Of a stretch of 64,000 bases of DNA, positions 1-9,067 are shown one piece after another. Location: assembly GCF_018687815.1 (NCBI RefSeq), contig NZ_CP061306.1, positions 434,001 through 498,000 on the forward strand, read 5' to 3'. Each line of letters starts with the position of its first letter. Positions within the stretch are counted from its first letter, which is position 1. A program made the translations under genes and the position numbers. A model generated the notes under the pieces. That model was not told the DNA's origin, ran no database searches, and saw nothing but the letters and a program-made list of their open reading frames with translations. The stretch is from Polynucleobacter sp. JS-JIR-II-b4 (lineage in GTDB: Bacteria > Pseudomonadota > Gammaproteobacteria > Burkholderiales > Burkholderiaceae).

Positions 1-310
1 GATCAAGTTTGTTTTTAACGTCTTTCCATTCTTCAGCATCTGGAAGAGCAGCTTTGGACTTGGTAATCGATGTCCAAGAAGGAGAGAGATCTGCGTTCAA
101 TTTGATAAATGTCTGTTGATCACCAGGTACGTCGTCTTCAGCATAAATTGCATTTACTGGGCACTCGGGTACACAAACCGCGCAGTCAATACATTCGTCT
201 GGATCAATGACTAAAAAATTGGGGCCTTCGCGAAAGCAGTCAACTGGACAAACATCAACGCAGTCGGTGTATTTGCAACGGATACAAGCTTCGGTAACAA
301 CGTAAGTCAT
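1..310 (-). CDS. fdxA: 7Fe ferredoxin FdxA (C-terminus cut by window edge)
   Basis: Low-potential electron carrier of the Azotobacter ferredoxin I family. The reading frame starts at ATG 310 and runs off the left edge after about 103 codons; the family is about 107 residues, so only a few are missing. Cys9, Cys17 and Cys50 fit the 3Fe-4S ligands, and Cys21, Cys40, Cys43 and Cys46 the 4Fe-4S ligands. The [12 protein letters not shown] and DECIDCAVC motifs are unmistakable, and the C-terminal extension after residue 60 is also family-typical. It is divergent from the dehydrogenase at 430, so the 119-base gap should hold both promoters. Confidence 0.95.
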   Translation of the reverse strand, partial: MTYVVTEACIRCKYTDCVDVCPVDCFREGPNFLVIDPDECIDCAVCVPECPVNAIYAEDDVPGDQQTFIKLNADLSPSWTSITKSKAALPDAEEWKDVKNKLD

Positions 311-429
311 GGCGGTTTTGTTTCAAGAGCCCCAAAAAGCTGGGTGCTAAGTTATAAAAACTCAATTTTAGCTGAAATAGCCTATTTTTCAGGCGAAAGG
401 GTCTATTTAGTTGAGGTAAAGTTCCCACT

Positions 430-1446
430 ATGAATACCCAGTCAAATAAGCACGCTAGCAAGCAAAAACCCAGAATCCTGGTTGCAAGAGCCATTTTCCC
501 AGAGGCTTTGGCTAAATTAGAGGAATCTTATCAGGTTCGGTCCAATCAAGAGGATAGGATTTTTAGTCCCGAAGAGTTGCAAAAAGAACTCTCTGGGGTT
601 GTAGGGGCTTTAGTTGCTGGTAGCGAAAGAATTGATGCAAACGCCTTAATGCATGCCAAAGATCTAAAAATTGTGGCCAATATTTCTGTGGGCTATAACA
701 ATTTTGATGTGCCGGCAATTACTGCTGCAGGTGTGATGGCTACGAATACTCCGGATGTATTAACAGACACTACCGCTGATTTTGGTTTTGCGTTACTCAT
801 GGCAACAGCAAGACGTATTACTGAATCCGAGCATTGGGTGCGTGCAGGTCAGTGGGATAAGTGGTCGATTGTGAATAATCCACTTGGTATGGATTTGCAT
901 CACAGCACAGTGGGCATTATTGGTATGGGGCGTATTGGCCAAGGAATTGCTAAGCGTGCTTTAGGTTTCGGAATGAATGTGATTTATCACAATCGCAGCC
1001 ATTTATCTGAGGCTGATGAAAAGGCCTGTGGCGCTAAATATGTTTCTAAAGAAGAATTACTTCGCACCGCTGATCACGTAGTTCTAGTGTTGCCTTATAG
1101 TGCCCAGAGTCATCATACAATTGGCGCTAAAGAAATTGCACTCATGAAGCCGACTGCAACCCTGATAAACATTGCCCGTGGTGGCATTGTGGATGATGCG
1201 GCGCTGGCTCAAGCTCTCAAGGAGAAGCGAATCTTTGCTGCTGGCTTAGACGTGTTCGAAGGAGAGCCTAAAGTACATCCCGAACTATTGAAATTGAGCA
1301 ACGTTGTGCTTGCTCCACACATTGCTAGCGCCACAGAAAAAACACGTAGAGCAATGGTGGATTTAGCAGTGGATAATTTACGTACAGCGCTTGATGGAAA
1401 AAAACCACCTAGCCTCATTAATGCAGAAGTCTATGCAGTTAAGTAA
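430..1446 (+). CDS. D-2-hydroxyacid dehydrogenase (glyoxylate/hydroxypyruvate reductase-like)
   Basis: NAD(P)H-dependent reductase of the D-isomer-specific 2-hydroxyacid dehydrogenase family, 338 residues, which is normal length. The Rossmann motif GMGRIGQG lies near residues 165-172. Catalytic Arg250 (NIARGG), Glu279 (FEGEP) and His297 (APHIAS) are all present. The overall pattern resembles GhrB and D-glycerate dehydrogenase, which reduce glyoxylate and hydroxypyruvate to glycolate and glycerate, but the exact substrate cannot be read from the sequence. The first 13 residues are polar and outside the fold. It is a single gene followed by a strong hairpin terminator. Confidence 0.9.
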   Translation: MNTQSNKHASKQKPRILVARAIFPEALAKLEESYQVRSNQEDRIFSPEELQKELSGVVGALVAGSERIDANALMHAKDLKIVANISVGYNNFDVPAITAAGVMATNTPDVLTDTTADFGFALLMATARRITESEHWVRAGQWDKWSIVNNPLGMDLHHSTVGIIGMGRIGQGIAKRALGFGMNVIYHNRSHLSEADEKACGAKYVSKEELLRTADHVVLVLPYSAQSHHTIGAKEIALMKPTATLINIARGGIVDDAALAQALKEKRIFAAGLDVFEGEPKVHPELLKLSNVVLAPHIASATEKTRRAMVDLAVDNLRTALDGKKPPSLINAEVYAVK

Positions 1447-1448
1447 AA

Positions 1449-1477
1449 AATAAAGCCGAGTCATACTCGGCTTTATT
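1449..1477. terminator. Bidirectional intrinsic terminator
   Basis: A 13-base inverted repeat (arms 1449-1461 and 1465-1477) with a CAT loop and A/T-rich flanks on both sides. It lies between convergent genes, so it probably ends both the dehydrogenase transcript and the reverse-strand transcript through 1509. Confidence 0.85.
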
Positions 1478-1508
1478 GCTTGAAGGTTAGCTTCGAATCT
1501 TGAGGCGC

Positions 1509-1802
1509 TTATTCAGCGTCAATTTCTTCTGGCAATTCGCGTAACGCTAATTCAATACCGCCAAATTTTCCAGCAACCCAGTTATAGACTTTGCAGGCAA
1601 TCCACAACAACCCAAATCCGAGTAGGGCGTTAAGAATGAGTGCTGACAGCACAGTAAATCCAGGGATTGCGCCGTCACGTATGAAGGCTACAAAGAGGGC
1701 CAGCAACACGATTGGTACAGAGAAGCAGAGGTAAACCAAAACCAAGGTTTTGGCAGTATGCATAGGGTCTAGAAAGACGAGTTCTTTTTTGCTAAGTTTC
1801 AT
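1509..1802 (-). CDS. Small two-helix inner-membrane protein
   Basis: A 97-residue protein of unknown function. Two hydrophobic segments, about residues 18-40 and 48-71, are linked by a short polar turn (FIRDGAIPG). The segment after helix 2, YNWVAGKFGGIELALRE, resembles the tail of the DUF3566 family of small membrane proteins; this is only a pattern resemblance. The ATG at 1802 is 12 bases downstream of the moeA stop, so it is probably the last gene of the reverse-strand molybdenum-cofactor operon. Nothing shows that it takes part in cofactor synthesis. Confidence 0.75.
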   Translation of the reverse strand: MKLSKKELVFLDPMHTAKTLVLVYLCFSVPIVLLALFVAFIRDGAIPGFTVLSALILNALLGFGLLWIACKVYNWVAGKFGGIELALRELPEEIDAE

Positions 1803-1814
1803 GATGACGCAATC

Positions 1815-3131
1815 TTAAAGCAGTCCATCAAAAAGCGCTATATCTACCCAGTCTCCAGCGGCAACATTTCCTTGTTCATGACCTAGGATCACAAAGCAAT
1901 TAGCCTCACTCATCGAGCGCAAAATTCCGGCACCTTGGCTGCCAGTTAGTCGTACTGTTGGCTTGCCATCAGCCCCACGCCCCAGAATAGCGCGTTGAAA
2001 TTCTGTTCGACCTGGCTTTTTCCGAATAGGAGCTTCGGCAATAGCTTGGGTAAGAGGCGGTTCAGTTTGATTGGCGCCATTGAGCTGCAGAAGTGCTGCA
2101 CGGACAAATTGATAGAAGGTCACCATCACTGCTACGGGATTCCCGGGCAGACCAAAGAAAAGGGTTTTACGAGCAGGGGAATTTCCAGCTACTGGCTTAA
2201 GAACTCCAAAGGCCATGGGACGTCCTGGGCGCATGGCGATTTTCCAAAAGCCGACATCGCCCAACTCTTGCATGATCTGTTTCGTGAAATCTGCTTCACC
2301 AACCGAAACGCCCCCAGAAGAAATCAATACATCTGCTTTGCTAGCTGCCTCGATAAAGGCTTGCTTCAAAGAGGCGGGGTCATCGCGCACAATGCCGCAG
2401 TCAATGATTTCTAAATTCAGGCGATTGAGTAAACCAGTAAGGCTGTAGCGGTTGCTGTCATATATGCTGCCTGCATCCAATGCTTGACCAAGCGCACGCA
2501 ACTCATCACCTGAAGACAGAATAGCCACCTTAAGTTTGCGCCTTACGGGTAAGGGGGTAATACCCAGTGACGCGGCTAAGCCCAGATCAGAAGGGCGCAG
2601 TAAGCGTCCAGCGGCGATTGCAGGCTTACCTTTTTGAAGATCTTCGCCACGCAGACGACGATTCTCGCCAGGCTTTAATTGATCTTGCCTAAACTCAATC
2701 GTAAGCTCATCTTTTGTGGCTGTGAATTCTTGTGGAATGACGGTATCGCAACCAGTAGGCATCAGAGCGCCGGTCATGATCTTCAGGCATTCTCCAGCTC
2801 CAATACTGCCGTCATAAGGCTTGCCTGCAAGCGCTGTGCCAACCACTCTTAATGAAATAGATGGATTGCTTGTATCGAGGCATTTGCCATCAAATGCATA
2901 ACCATCCATCGCAGAATTGTCGGCAGCCGGAACATCGATGGGTGAAAGTAAGTCAGCCGCCAATATCCGATTAATCGCCTGATCCAATGGAGCGGTTTCA
3001 ATATCTGCGGAATCATTCATTGCTGCAGCTTCTTGAATGAGATCCTCTACTAATGCAGCAATTGCCTTACGCGCATCATCAACATGCAGCGACGAGGTCA
3101 AAAGAATTGGTTGGTTTGGGGAGCGACTCAT
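1815..3131 (-). CDS. moeA: Molybdopterin molybdenumtransferase MoeA (copy 1)
   Basis: Inserts molybdate into adenylylated molybdopterin in the last common step of molybdenum-cofactor synthesis. At 438 residues it is slightly longer than the roughly 410 of E. coli MoeA. Visible motifs are PAADNSAMDGYA (69-79), the GENRRLRGEDL loop (155-165), the cofactor-binding SGGVSVGE (272-279) and GLPGNPVA (327-334). Its ATG overlaps the mobA stop by four bases (ATGA), which indicates translational coupling. A second, divergent MoeA lies at 56775. Confidence 0.95.
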   Translation of the reverse strand: MSRSPNQPILLTSSLHVDDARKAIAALVEDLIQEAAAMNDSADIETAPLDQAINRILAADLLSPIDVPAADNSAMDGYAFDGKCLDTSNPSISLRVVGTALAGKPYDGSIGAGECLKIMTGALMPTGCDTVIPQEFTATKDELTIEFRQDQLKPGENRRLRGEDLQKGKPAIAAGRLLRPSDLGLAASLGITPLPVRRKLKVAILSSGDELRALGQALDAGSIYDSNRYSLTGLLNRLNLEIIDCGIVRDDPASLKQAFIEAASKADVLISSGGVSVGEADFTKQIMQELGDVGFWKIAMRPGRPMAFGVLKPVAGNSPARKTLFFGLPGNPVAVMVTFYQFVRAALLQLNGANQTEPPLTQAIAEAPIRKKPGRTEFQRAILGRGADGKPTVRLTGSQGAGILRSMSEANCFVILGHEQGNVAAGDWVDIALFDGLL

Positions 3132-3733
3132 GCCGATACTTCTTCTAAGGACTTTAGCTCTTCAGGTGTATTTACATTGGCAAAAGCTTGAGAGTCATCA
3201 AATATAACGGTGCTGCTCCGTAACTCTTTAAACCAGCGATCAATTTTGAGATCTTCTTTTTGGAGAAATTGATTCAATGCATCCTGTAAGTTACTCTGCA
3301 TGAGGCAAAAAACAGGCTGCGCCCATACCTTGCCATTGATCTCTTTGGTGGAGGCGTACACCAACTGAAAATCACCCCGCTCCATCTCGGCAATTAATGA
3401 CTCTGCGAGATGATTGGGTAGCAAAGGTGAGTCGCAAGGCGAGGTAAGGAGGTAAGATGTCTTGCAGGCCTTCAGGCCTGCGGAGAAGCCTGCTAGCGGC
3501 CCTGAAAAATCTGGCGTCTCATCCATGATCACTGGGTATCCATAGCTCGCATACTTTGTGATGTTGCGATTGGCATTAATCACAATGGTTTGCACCTGTG
3601 GCTTAAGCTTTGCAATAGCTGACTCAATGAGTGGTTTGCCGTGAAAAGGAATCAGTCCCTTATCAATGCCACCCATACGTTGCGCACGTCCGCCAGCAAG
3701 TATGAGTGCAGTGATGTCTTTAGTGGAAATCAT
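3128..3733 (-). CDS. mobA: Molybdenum cofactor guanylyltransferase MobA
   Basis: Attaches GMP from GTP to Mo-molybdopterin to give the guanine dinucleotide cofactor used by DMSO-reductase-family enzymes. It has 201 residues, the usual size. The nucleotidyltransferase signature LAGG (12-15), RMGG (19-22), then D24-K25 is at the N-terminus, and the metal-binding PCDSPLLP motif has Asp101. The start ATG overlaps the moaA stop by one base (TAATG). Its presence implies at least one bis-MGD enzyme in the genome; none is in this window. Confidence 0.95.
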   Translation of the reverse strand: MISTKDITALILAGGRAQRMGGIDKGLIPFHGKPLIESAIAKLKPQVQTIVINANRNITKYASYGYPVIMDETPDFSGPLAGFSAGLKACKTSYLLTSPCDSPLLPNHLAESLIAEMERGDFQLVYASTKEINGKVWAQPVFCLMQSNLQDALNQFLQKEDLKIDRWFKELRSSTVIFDDSQAFANVNTPEELKSLEEVSA

Positions 3734-4860
3734 TAACCACCAATATAAGACATTTCAACCTTGCGGTTGCCGGATAACAGATTCGCGGTATGTGAACCCC
3801 GAATTTCGGAATAGTGATCGTCGCGAGTGGACCAGGTATTCATTACCGCGTTGGCAATTTCTAAATCACTCATGCCAGAGCGTAATAAGGTTTTGAAATC
3901 AAAACCTTCATTGGCAAAGAGGCAGAGATACATTTGTCCATCAGTCGAGATACGAGCTCTAGAGCATTCATGACAGAAAGTTTGGGTAACGCTGGAGATC
4001 ACGCCAATCTCACCTGAGCCATCGACATAACGCCAGCGCTGTGCGACTTCACCGGTGTAGTTAGCCTCTACTGGCTCTAAAGGAAAAGCTTCATGAATTC
4101 TGGCAATCACTTCTTTAGACGGAAGTACCTGTTCCATATTCCAGCCATTAGAGCTGCCCACATCCATAAATTCAATAAAACGCAGAATGACGCCACTGCC
4201 TTTAAAGTGCTTAGCCATCGCAACAATCTCATGATCGTTGGTACCTTTTTTCACCACCATATTGACTTTGATATTTTGGAAGCCCGCTTCTTGGGCTGCG
4301 GCAATGCCATCGAGCACATCGGCAACTGGGAAGTCAACATCATTCATTTTTTTGAAGATGGCGTCATCTAGACCATCGAGACTGACTGTCAATCTTTGCA
4401 GGCCGGCAGTTTTTAGTGCAGCAGCTTTCTTGCGCAAGATGCTGCCGTTAGTAGTGAGGGTGAGGTCGAGTGCTTTATCTTCTGGAGTGCGCACTTTGGC
4501 CAACATCTCAATAAGTACCTCTAAGTTCTTGCGCAGCAAAGGCTCGCCACCAGTCAGTCTAATTTTTTCAACGCCCAAAGCAGCGAAGATAGAGGTGAGG
4601 CGAGTAATTTCTTCAAAGCTCAGTAATTCTTTATGAGCTAGGTAGGGATAGTTTTGATCGAATACTTCCTTAGGCATGCAATAGGTGCAGCGAAAGTTGC
4701 AGCGATCGGTCACGGAGATACGCAGATCTCTTAGGGTGCGCCCCCGAGTATCTTTGGTATGACTATGCGGCGTGATGAGTTGGGCGCCAATAGATGGCGT
4801 CAGGCCTTTGCCTTCATCAATGCGTATCGGAATTACTTTAGGGTTTACTTTTTCAACCAT
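3733..4860 (-). CDS. moaA: GTP 3',8-cyclase MoaA (radical SAM)
   Basis: First enzyme of molybdenum-cofactor synthesis; converts GTP to 3',8-cyclo-GTP by radical chemistry. With the start chosen here it has 375 residues. The SAM-cluster motif is C54-x3-C58-x2-C61, the SAM-binding LTGGEPLLR is at 102-110, and the second cluster is C296-x2-C299-x13-C313. The protein ends in Gly-Gly, which MoaA enzymes need for activity. I chose ATG 4860, which has GAGAG upstream, over an in-frame TTG at 4905 that adds 15 residues. It is the first gene of a moaA-mobA-moeA operon; moaC is not in the window. Confidence 0.93.
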   Translation of the reverse strand: MVEKVNPKVIPIRIDEGKGLTPSIGAQLITPHSHTKDTRGRTLRDLRISVTDRCNFRCTYCMPKEVFDQNYPYLAHKELLSFEEITRLTSIFAALGVEKIRLTGGEPLLRKNLEVLIEMLAKVRTPEDKALDLTLTTNGSILRKKAAALKTAGLQRLTVSLDGLDDAIFKKMNDVDFPVADVLDGIAAAQEAGFQNIKVNMVVKKGTNDHEIVAMAKHFKGSGVILRFIEFMDVGSSNGWNMEQVLPSKEVIARIHEAFPLEPVEANYTGEVAQRWRYVDGSGEIGVISSVTQTFCHECSRARISTDGQMYLCLFANEGFDFKTLLRSGMSDLEIANAVMNTWSTRDDHYSEIRGSHTANLLSGNRKVEMSYIGG

Positions 4861-4953
4861 GCTCTCAATTATGGCTGTGAAACGGGGTTTCTGCCAAACC
4901 GCCAAATATCCTTTTGGGATAAATGGCGGTCTGGAGAAAAGCTTAAATAAGCG

Positions 4954-7578
4954 TTAAACCGTTTTTTCTTGGCCGCCGGTTTCAACTAAAACCATTGGGC
5001 CATCAGGAAGGCTTGCAGCCGGTTTAGGTGCTCTGCCCAAGTTATGAGCAACAGGCTCTGCCTGAATCTGGCTTTGAGCGTCAGCATGCTTTGAAGAGTC
5101 GGTAGCGACCCAAATCATGCCGGCTGATTGCACAACGCTATGCAACGAAGTTTCTTCAAGCGCCTGGAAGGCAACTTTAGGAAGTTCTGGTGCAGGTTTA
5201 GCGATGACCTCTAACGGAGCAGCCGCAACAGCGACTGGAGCTGGAGCAGATGCAGGAGCAGAGTTTTGTGCGGGACGATTTGATTGACGTGGAGCACGTG
5301 GTGCGCGCTCTGGCCTTTCTTGTTTCTCTACTGCAGGTTTTGCGTTGCCAAAGCTGTTCGCGATGTTCTGAATTGGCATGCTTGCTGATGCGCCAGCCAT
5401 TCCTACAGGAGGGCCTGCAAATGGACTTGCGGACACAGCAGTTGCAGGTGTGTTGGTAACATCATTGCCGCCTTCTGTGCGTTCACCACGTTGACCGCGA
5501 CCACGACCGCGACGATTGCGACCACGACCGCGACGCTCTTCACCATCGGTGCCTGGAGTAGTTTCGCTACCAGGAGCGGCTTCAGTTGCAGGAGTTACTG
5601 CTGCTGGATTGGCTTGATTGCGGTTCCCATCTTGACGTTCTGGCTTTGGACCATTTTGATTGCCTTGATTGCGGTTGCCGTTTCGATTGTTGCGGTTACG
5701 GTTGTTGTTAGCGCCTTCTGCCGGAGCACCTTCGGCTGCAGCAACTGCTGGGCGCTCAGTACGCTCACCACGGCGGTTGCGACCGCGATTGCGATCGTTG
5801 CCATTACGACCTTGATTACGGCCACGTGGATTGCTTGGCGCGGGCTTTTCTTCAACTGCTGGAGCTGAGGCGAAAAGCTTCTTAATAAATCCAAAGAAGC
5901 CGCCAGAACTTTCAGTCGCCACTTTTTCAGTACGTGCAGGACGTGGCTGGCTAACTGGCGCAGGTTGTGTTGGCGTGATTCCCTTGACCGCTGCTTCTGG
6001 ACGTACTTTTACATCGGCATCTTTTTTGCTAACTGTCGTGTCTGTCTCGAGTTCGCGAGCAGCCTCTTCCGCCATCACATAACTAGCTTTTTGATCGTCA
6101 AGACGAGGATCGTCATGGCGCAAACGCTCAAGCTTGTAATGTGGAGTTTCTAAATGCTTGTTAGGAACCATCAAGACGTTCACTTTGAAGCGAGTCTCGA
6201 TCTTGATGACTTCAGCACGTTTTTCATTCAAAAGGAAGGCAGCCACTTCGACTGGTACCTGTGTATGAATCGCTGCTGTGTTTTCCTTCATTGCTTCTTC
6301 TTGGATGATGCGCAGAACTTGCAATGCAGAAGATTCAGTATCGCGAATGTGACCAGTGCCGTTACAACGTGGGCAGGTTACATGGCTACCTTCAGACAAT
6401 GCAGGGCGCAAACGCTGACGTGACATTTCCATCAAGCCAAACTTGGAGATCTTGCCCATCTGAACGCGCGCACGGTCATGACGCAGAGCATCACGCAAAC
6501 GATTCTCAACATCTTTCTGTGCTTTGCTCGATTCCATATCAATGAAGTCGATCACGATCAAGCCACCCAAGTCACGTAAACGTGCTTGACGAGCGATTTC
6601 ATCGGCAGCTTCTAAGTTGGTACGAGTAGCAGTCTCTTCAATATCAGAGCCACGGGTTGCGCGTGCCGAGTTAACGTCCACTGAAACCAAGGCTTCAGTG
6701 TGGTCGATCACGATTGCGCCGCCAGATGGCAGTGGCACAGTGCGTGAGTAAGCAGTTTCAATTTGATGCTCAATTTGGAAGCGAGAGAACAAAGGCACAT
6801 CATCTTGATAGCGCTTTACTCGTGGCAAATTGTCAGGCATCACTACAGACATAAATGCTGCAGCTTGTTCGTAGATGTCATCGGTATCGATGAGGATCTC
6901 ACCAATATCAGGCTGGAAGTAATCGCGAATTGCGCGAATCACCAAGCTGGATTCGAGGTATATCAATAGTGGAGCAGAGTTGCCTTTGGCAGCTTCATCA
7001 ATCGCTGTCCACAACTGCATGAGATAGCTTAAATCCCATTGCAATTCAGTAGCGTCGCGACCAATACCGGCTGTACGAGCAATGATGCTCATGCCATCTG
7101 GTACTTGTAATTGGGACATTGCTTCACGGAGTTCTTGACGGTCTTCACCTTCAATACGGCGGGAAACACCACCTCCACGTGGGTTATTTGGCATTAATAC
7201 CAAATAACGGCCCGCTAAGGAGACAAAAGAGGTGAGGGCAGCGCCTTTTTGGCCGCGCTCTTCTTTTTCTACCTGAACAATGATTTCTTGGCCTTCGCGC
7301 AAAGCATCCTTGATGGAAGCATTGCGAACGTCAACACCTTCTTTAAAGTAGGTACGGGCAACTTCTTTAAATGGCAGGAAGCCATGGCGTTCTTCGCCGT
7401 AATTTACAAAGCAAGCTTCGAGCGAGGGCTCAATGCGAGTAATAACACCTTTGTAAATATTGCCTTTGCGTTGTTCACGACCGGCAGCTTCGATATCAAT
7501 ATCGATGAGTTTTTGACCATCGACGATGGCAACTCGCAACTCTTCTTGTTGAGTTGCATTAAACAACATGCGTTTCAT
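4954..7578 (-). CDS. rne: Ribonuclease E
   Basis: Essential endoribonuclease for mRNA decay and rRNA/tRNA maturation, and scaffold of the RNA degradosome; 874 residues. The S1 RNA-binding domain is near 38-120. The metal-binding aspartates are Asp301 (SVDVNSAR) and Asp344 (VIDFIDM). The zinc-link C402PRC405 bridges subunits. After about residue 530 the protein becomes a disordered, basic, Asn/Arg/Gly-rich tail (runs of NRNRN and RRGRGR), typical of the poorly conserved scaffold half. The divergent neighbour is rluC, as in E. coli. The long untranslated leader suggests RNase E controls its own mRNA. Confidence 0.97.
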   Translation of the reverse strand: MKRMLFNATQQEELRVAIVDGQKLIDIDIEAAGREQRKGNIYKGVITRIEPSLEACFVNYGEERHGFLPFKEVARTYFKEGVDVRNASIKDALREGQEIIVQVEKEERGQKGAALTSFVSLAGRYLVLMPNNPRGGGVSRRIEGEDRQELREAMSQLQVPDGMSIIARTAGIGRDATELQWDLSYLMQLWTAIDEAAKGNSAPLLIYLESSLVIRAIRDYFQPDIGEILIDTDDIYEQAAAFMSVVMPDNLPRVKRYQDDVPLFSRFQIEHQIETAYSRTVPLPSGGAIVIDHTEALVSVDVNSARATRGSDIEETATRTNLEAADEIARQARLRDLGGLIVIDFIDMESSKAQKDVENRLRDALRHDRARVQMGKISKFGLMEMSRQRLRPALSEGSHVTCPRCNGTGHIRDTESSALQVLRIIQEEAMKENTAAIHTQVPVEVAAFLLNEKRAEVIKIETRFKVNVLMVPNKHLETPHYKLERLRHDDPRLDDQKASYVMAEEAARELETDTTVSKKDADVKVRPEAAVKGITPTQPAPVSQPRPARTEKVATESSGGFFGFIKKLFASAPAVEEKPAPSNPRGRNQGRNGNDRNRGRNRRGERTERPAVAAAEGAPAEGANNNRNRNNRNGNRNQGNQNGPKPERQDGNRNQANPAAVTPATEAAPGSETTPGTDGEERRGRGRNRRGRGRGQRGERTEGGNDVTNTPATAVSASPFAGPPVGMAGASASMPIQNIANSFGNAKPAVEKQERPERAPRAPRQSNRPAQNSAPASAPAPVAVAAAPLEVIAKPAPELPKVAFQALEETSLHSVVQSAGMIWVATDSSKHADAQSQIQAEPVAHNLGRAPKPAASLPDGPMVLVETGGQEKTV

Positions 7579-7953
7579 AACACTCTCCTATGGGGGAGGG
7601 CGTCGTTGCGCGCTGCGTTAGGGGACAAGTTAGATGCCGCTTAGGACTAAGCCCAAGGCGGTATATGAGTGTGGATCATGCAAATCTAGGCATTTTTTGC
7701 CTAGTTCACCAGCTTAACTGTTGGTTAATTTGGTGCCACACTTGACGATCGCCGCAGAGACCTCCTTTAGGTCATCAATGCAGGCGCGCGCCTGAAAACT
7801 GTCTTCTAATCGCGGGTCGCGGCATACGGCACACCAACCCTGCGCCTCATTACAACGGGGGAGGGGCAACCCCGGGAGTCTTTTAAAGGGCGACTCCAAG
7901 CTCCACGATTCAAACCTGACTTCAGGTTGGTCTCGGGCCAATAAATTGGCTAG
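7579..7953 (-). promoter_or_regulatory. Structured 5' leader of rne (probable autoregulatory UTR)
   Basis: This stretch has no convincing gene. From the -10 candidate just upstream, transcription would begin near 7953 and give a leader of about 375 nt. E. coli rne has a 361-nt leader in the same rne/rluC arrangement that RNase E uses for feedback control. Visible hairpins are CTAGGCA/TGCCTAG (7686-7704), GACCT/AGGTC (7759-7773) and a perfect 14-base palindrome of alternating GC (7781-7794). The structure is seen in the sequence; the regulatory role is inferred from the E. coli precedent. Confidence 0.6.
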
Positions 7954-7960
7954 AGCGTTG

Positions 7961-7986
7961 ATTATACGGCACAAGTTGCGTGACAA
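7961..7986 (-). promoter_or_regulatory. Candidate rne promoter
   Basis: On the reverse strand a perfect TATAAT lies at 7966-7961. TTGTCA at 7986-7981 is the best nearby -35 match, but the spacer is only 14 bases, so the -35 assignment is weak. The remaining bases up to rluC at 8043 would carry the divergent rluC promoter. Confidence 0.45.
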
Positions 7987-8042
7987 TGGGGTATTGTTGA
8001 GTCCCTTGTCATCCCCTGGTGGGGTCACAAGAGAGATAAATC

Positions 8043-9059
8043 ATGAAATCCGAACCCATTTCCAAGCCTTTAATGGTAAAAACGCCCTCTACTTCAGTGC
8101 CTGCTGCAGTGCATCTTCAGACCATTGGTCCCGAAGAGGCCGGTCAGCGCTTGGATAACTATCTATTACGCTGGGCCAAAGGGGTTCCTAAAAGCCACGT
8201 TTATCGAATCATTCGATCTGGCGAGGTTCGGGTCAATAAAAAGCGGGCTGAGCCAACCACCCGTCTGATTGAGGGTGATGTGGTCCGCCTCCCCCCAGTT
8301 CGAATTGCTGAACCAGCCCAAATGGCTGCGGTCAATAGTGCTCAAACTAAATCTCGGGCGCATGGCTATTCAGACAAAATGCCCATCCTTTTTGAGGACG
8401 AAGCCCTCTTAATAGTGAATAAGCCAGCAGGTTTAGCAGTGCATGGTGGCTCAGGTATCGCCCTTGGGGTAATTGAGACTCTGCGCATTACCCGCCCCGA
8501 ACTCAAGTTTTTGGAATTGGTTCATCGTTTGGATCGTGATACGTCAGGAGTTTTACTCTTGGCTAAAAAACGGAGCGCTTTAGTGGAATTGCACCGTCAA
8601 ATTCGTGAGGGACAAACTGACAAGCGCTATTACTTACTTGCACATGGCGAAATCGTGCAAGGCGCTCAAACCATGCAACTCAAATATCCATTGCATAAAT
8701 ACCTGCTGCCTAACGGCGAGCGCCGCGTTCGGGTTGATCCAGATGGCATACCAAGTCACACTTCTTTAAGGGTGACTAAAGCGCTCAAGCGTGAGGGCGC
8801 GTCAATCACGCTGGCTGAGGCGCAACTGAAGACAGGGCGCACTCACCAAATCCGAGTTCATTTGCAAAAGCTGGGTCACGCAATTTTGGGTGATGATAAA
8901 TATGGCTTTGAGGATTTGGATAAGGTGGTTAAATCCAAACGCTTATATCTACACGCTCATTTGGCTGGTTTTACACACCCACGTACTGGCGAAAAGATGC
9001 GGATTGAATCGCCATTACCTGCAGAATTTGCGGCCATGATAAAAACCTTTGAGCAGTAA
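8043..9059 (+). CDS. rluC: 23S rRNA pseudouridine synthase RluC
   Basis: Isomerises uridines in 23S rRNA (positions 955, 2504 and 2580 in the E. coli enzyme). It has 338 residues. An N-terminal S4 RNA-binding domain (about 34-90, RLDNYLLRWAKG) precedes the RluA-type catalytic domain. The active-site motif HRLDRDTSG has catalytic Asp164. Later motifs LKTGRTHQIRVHLQ and GDDKYG are also typical. The divergent rne neighbour and the motifs together support RluC rather than RluD. The gene starts a forward operon with the HAD phosphatase eight bases downstream. Confidence 0.93.
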   Translation: MKSEPISKPLMVKTPSTSVPAAVHLQTIGPEEAGQRLDNYLLRWAKGVPKSHVYRIIRSGEVRVNKKRAEPTTRLIEGDVVRLPPVRIAEPAQMAAVNSAQTKSRAHGYSDKMPILFEDEALLIVNKPAGLAVHGGSGIALGVIETLRITRPELKFLELVHRLDRDTSGVLLLAKKRSALVELHRQIREGQTDKRYYLLAHGEIVQGAQTMQLKYPLHKYLLPNGERRVRVDPDGIPSHTSLRVTKALKREGASITLAEAQLKTGRTHQIRVHLQKLGHAILGDDKYGFEDLDKVVKSKRLYLHAHLAGFTHPRTGEKMRIESPLPAEFAAMIKTFEQ

Positions 9060-9067
9060 ATATCAGA

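Noticed and set aside
255..494. A 79-codon reverse frame between fdxA and the dehydrogenase.
   Set aside because: It overlaps the start of both real genes and the promoter gap, and has no conserved motif.
5491..5868. A 125-codon forward frame rich in Thr, Ala and Ile.
   Set aside because: It is the shadow of the Asn/Arg/Gly-rich tail of RNase E on the other strand.
7714..8028. A 104-codon open frame on the reverse strand upstream of rne.
   Set aside because: It lies across the rne promoter and leader hairpins, has no recognisable family or clear ribosome site, and its composition looks like structured leader RNA.
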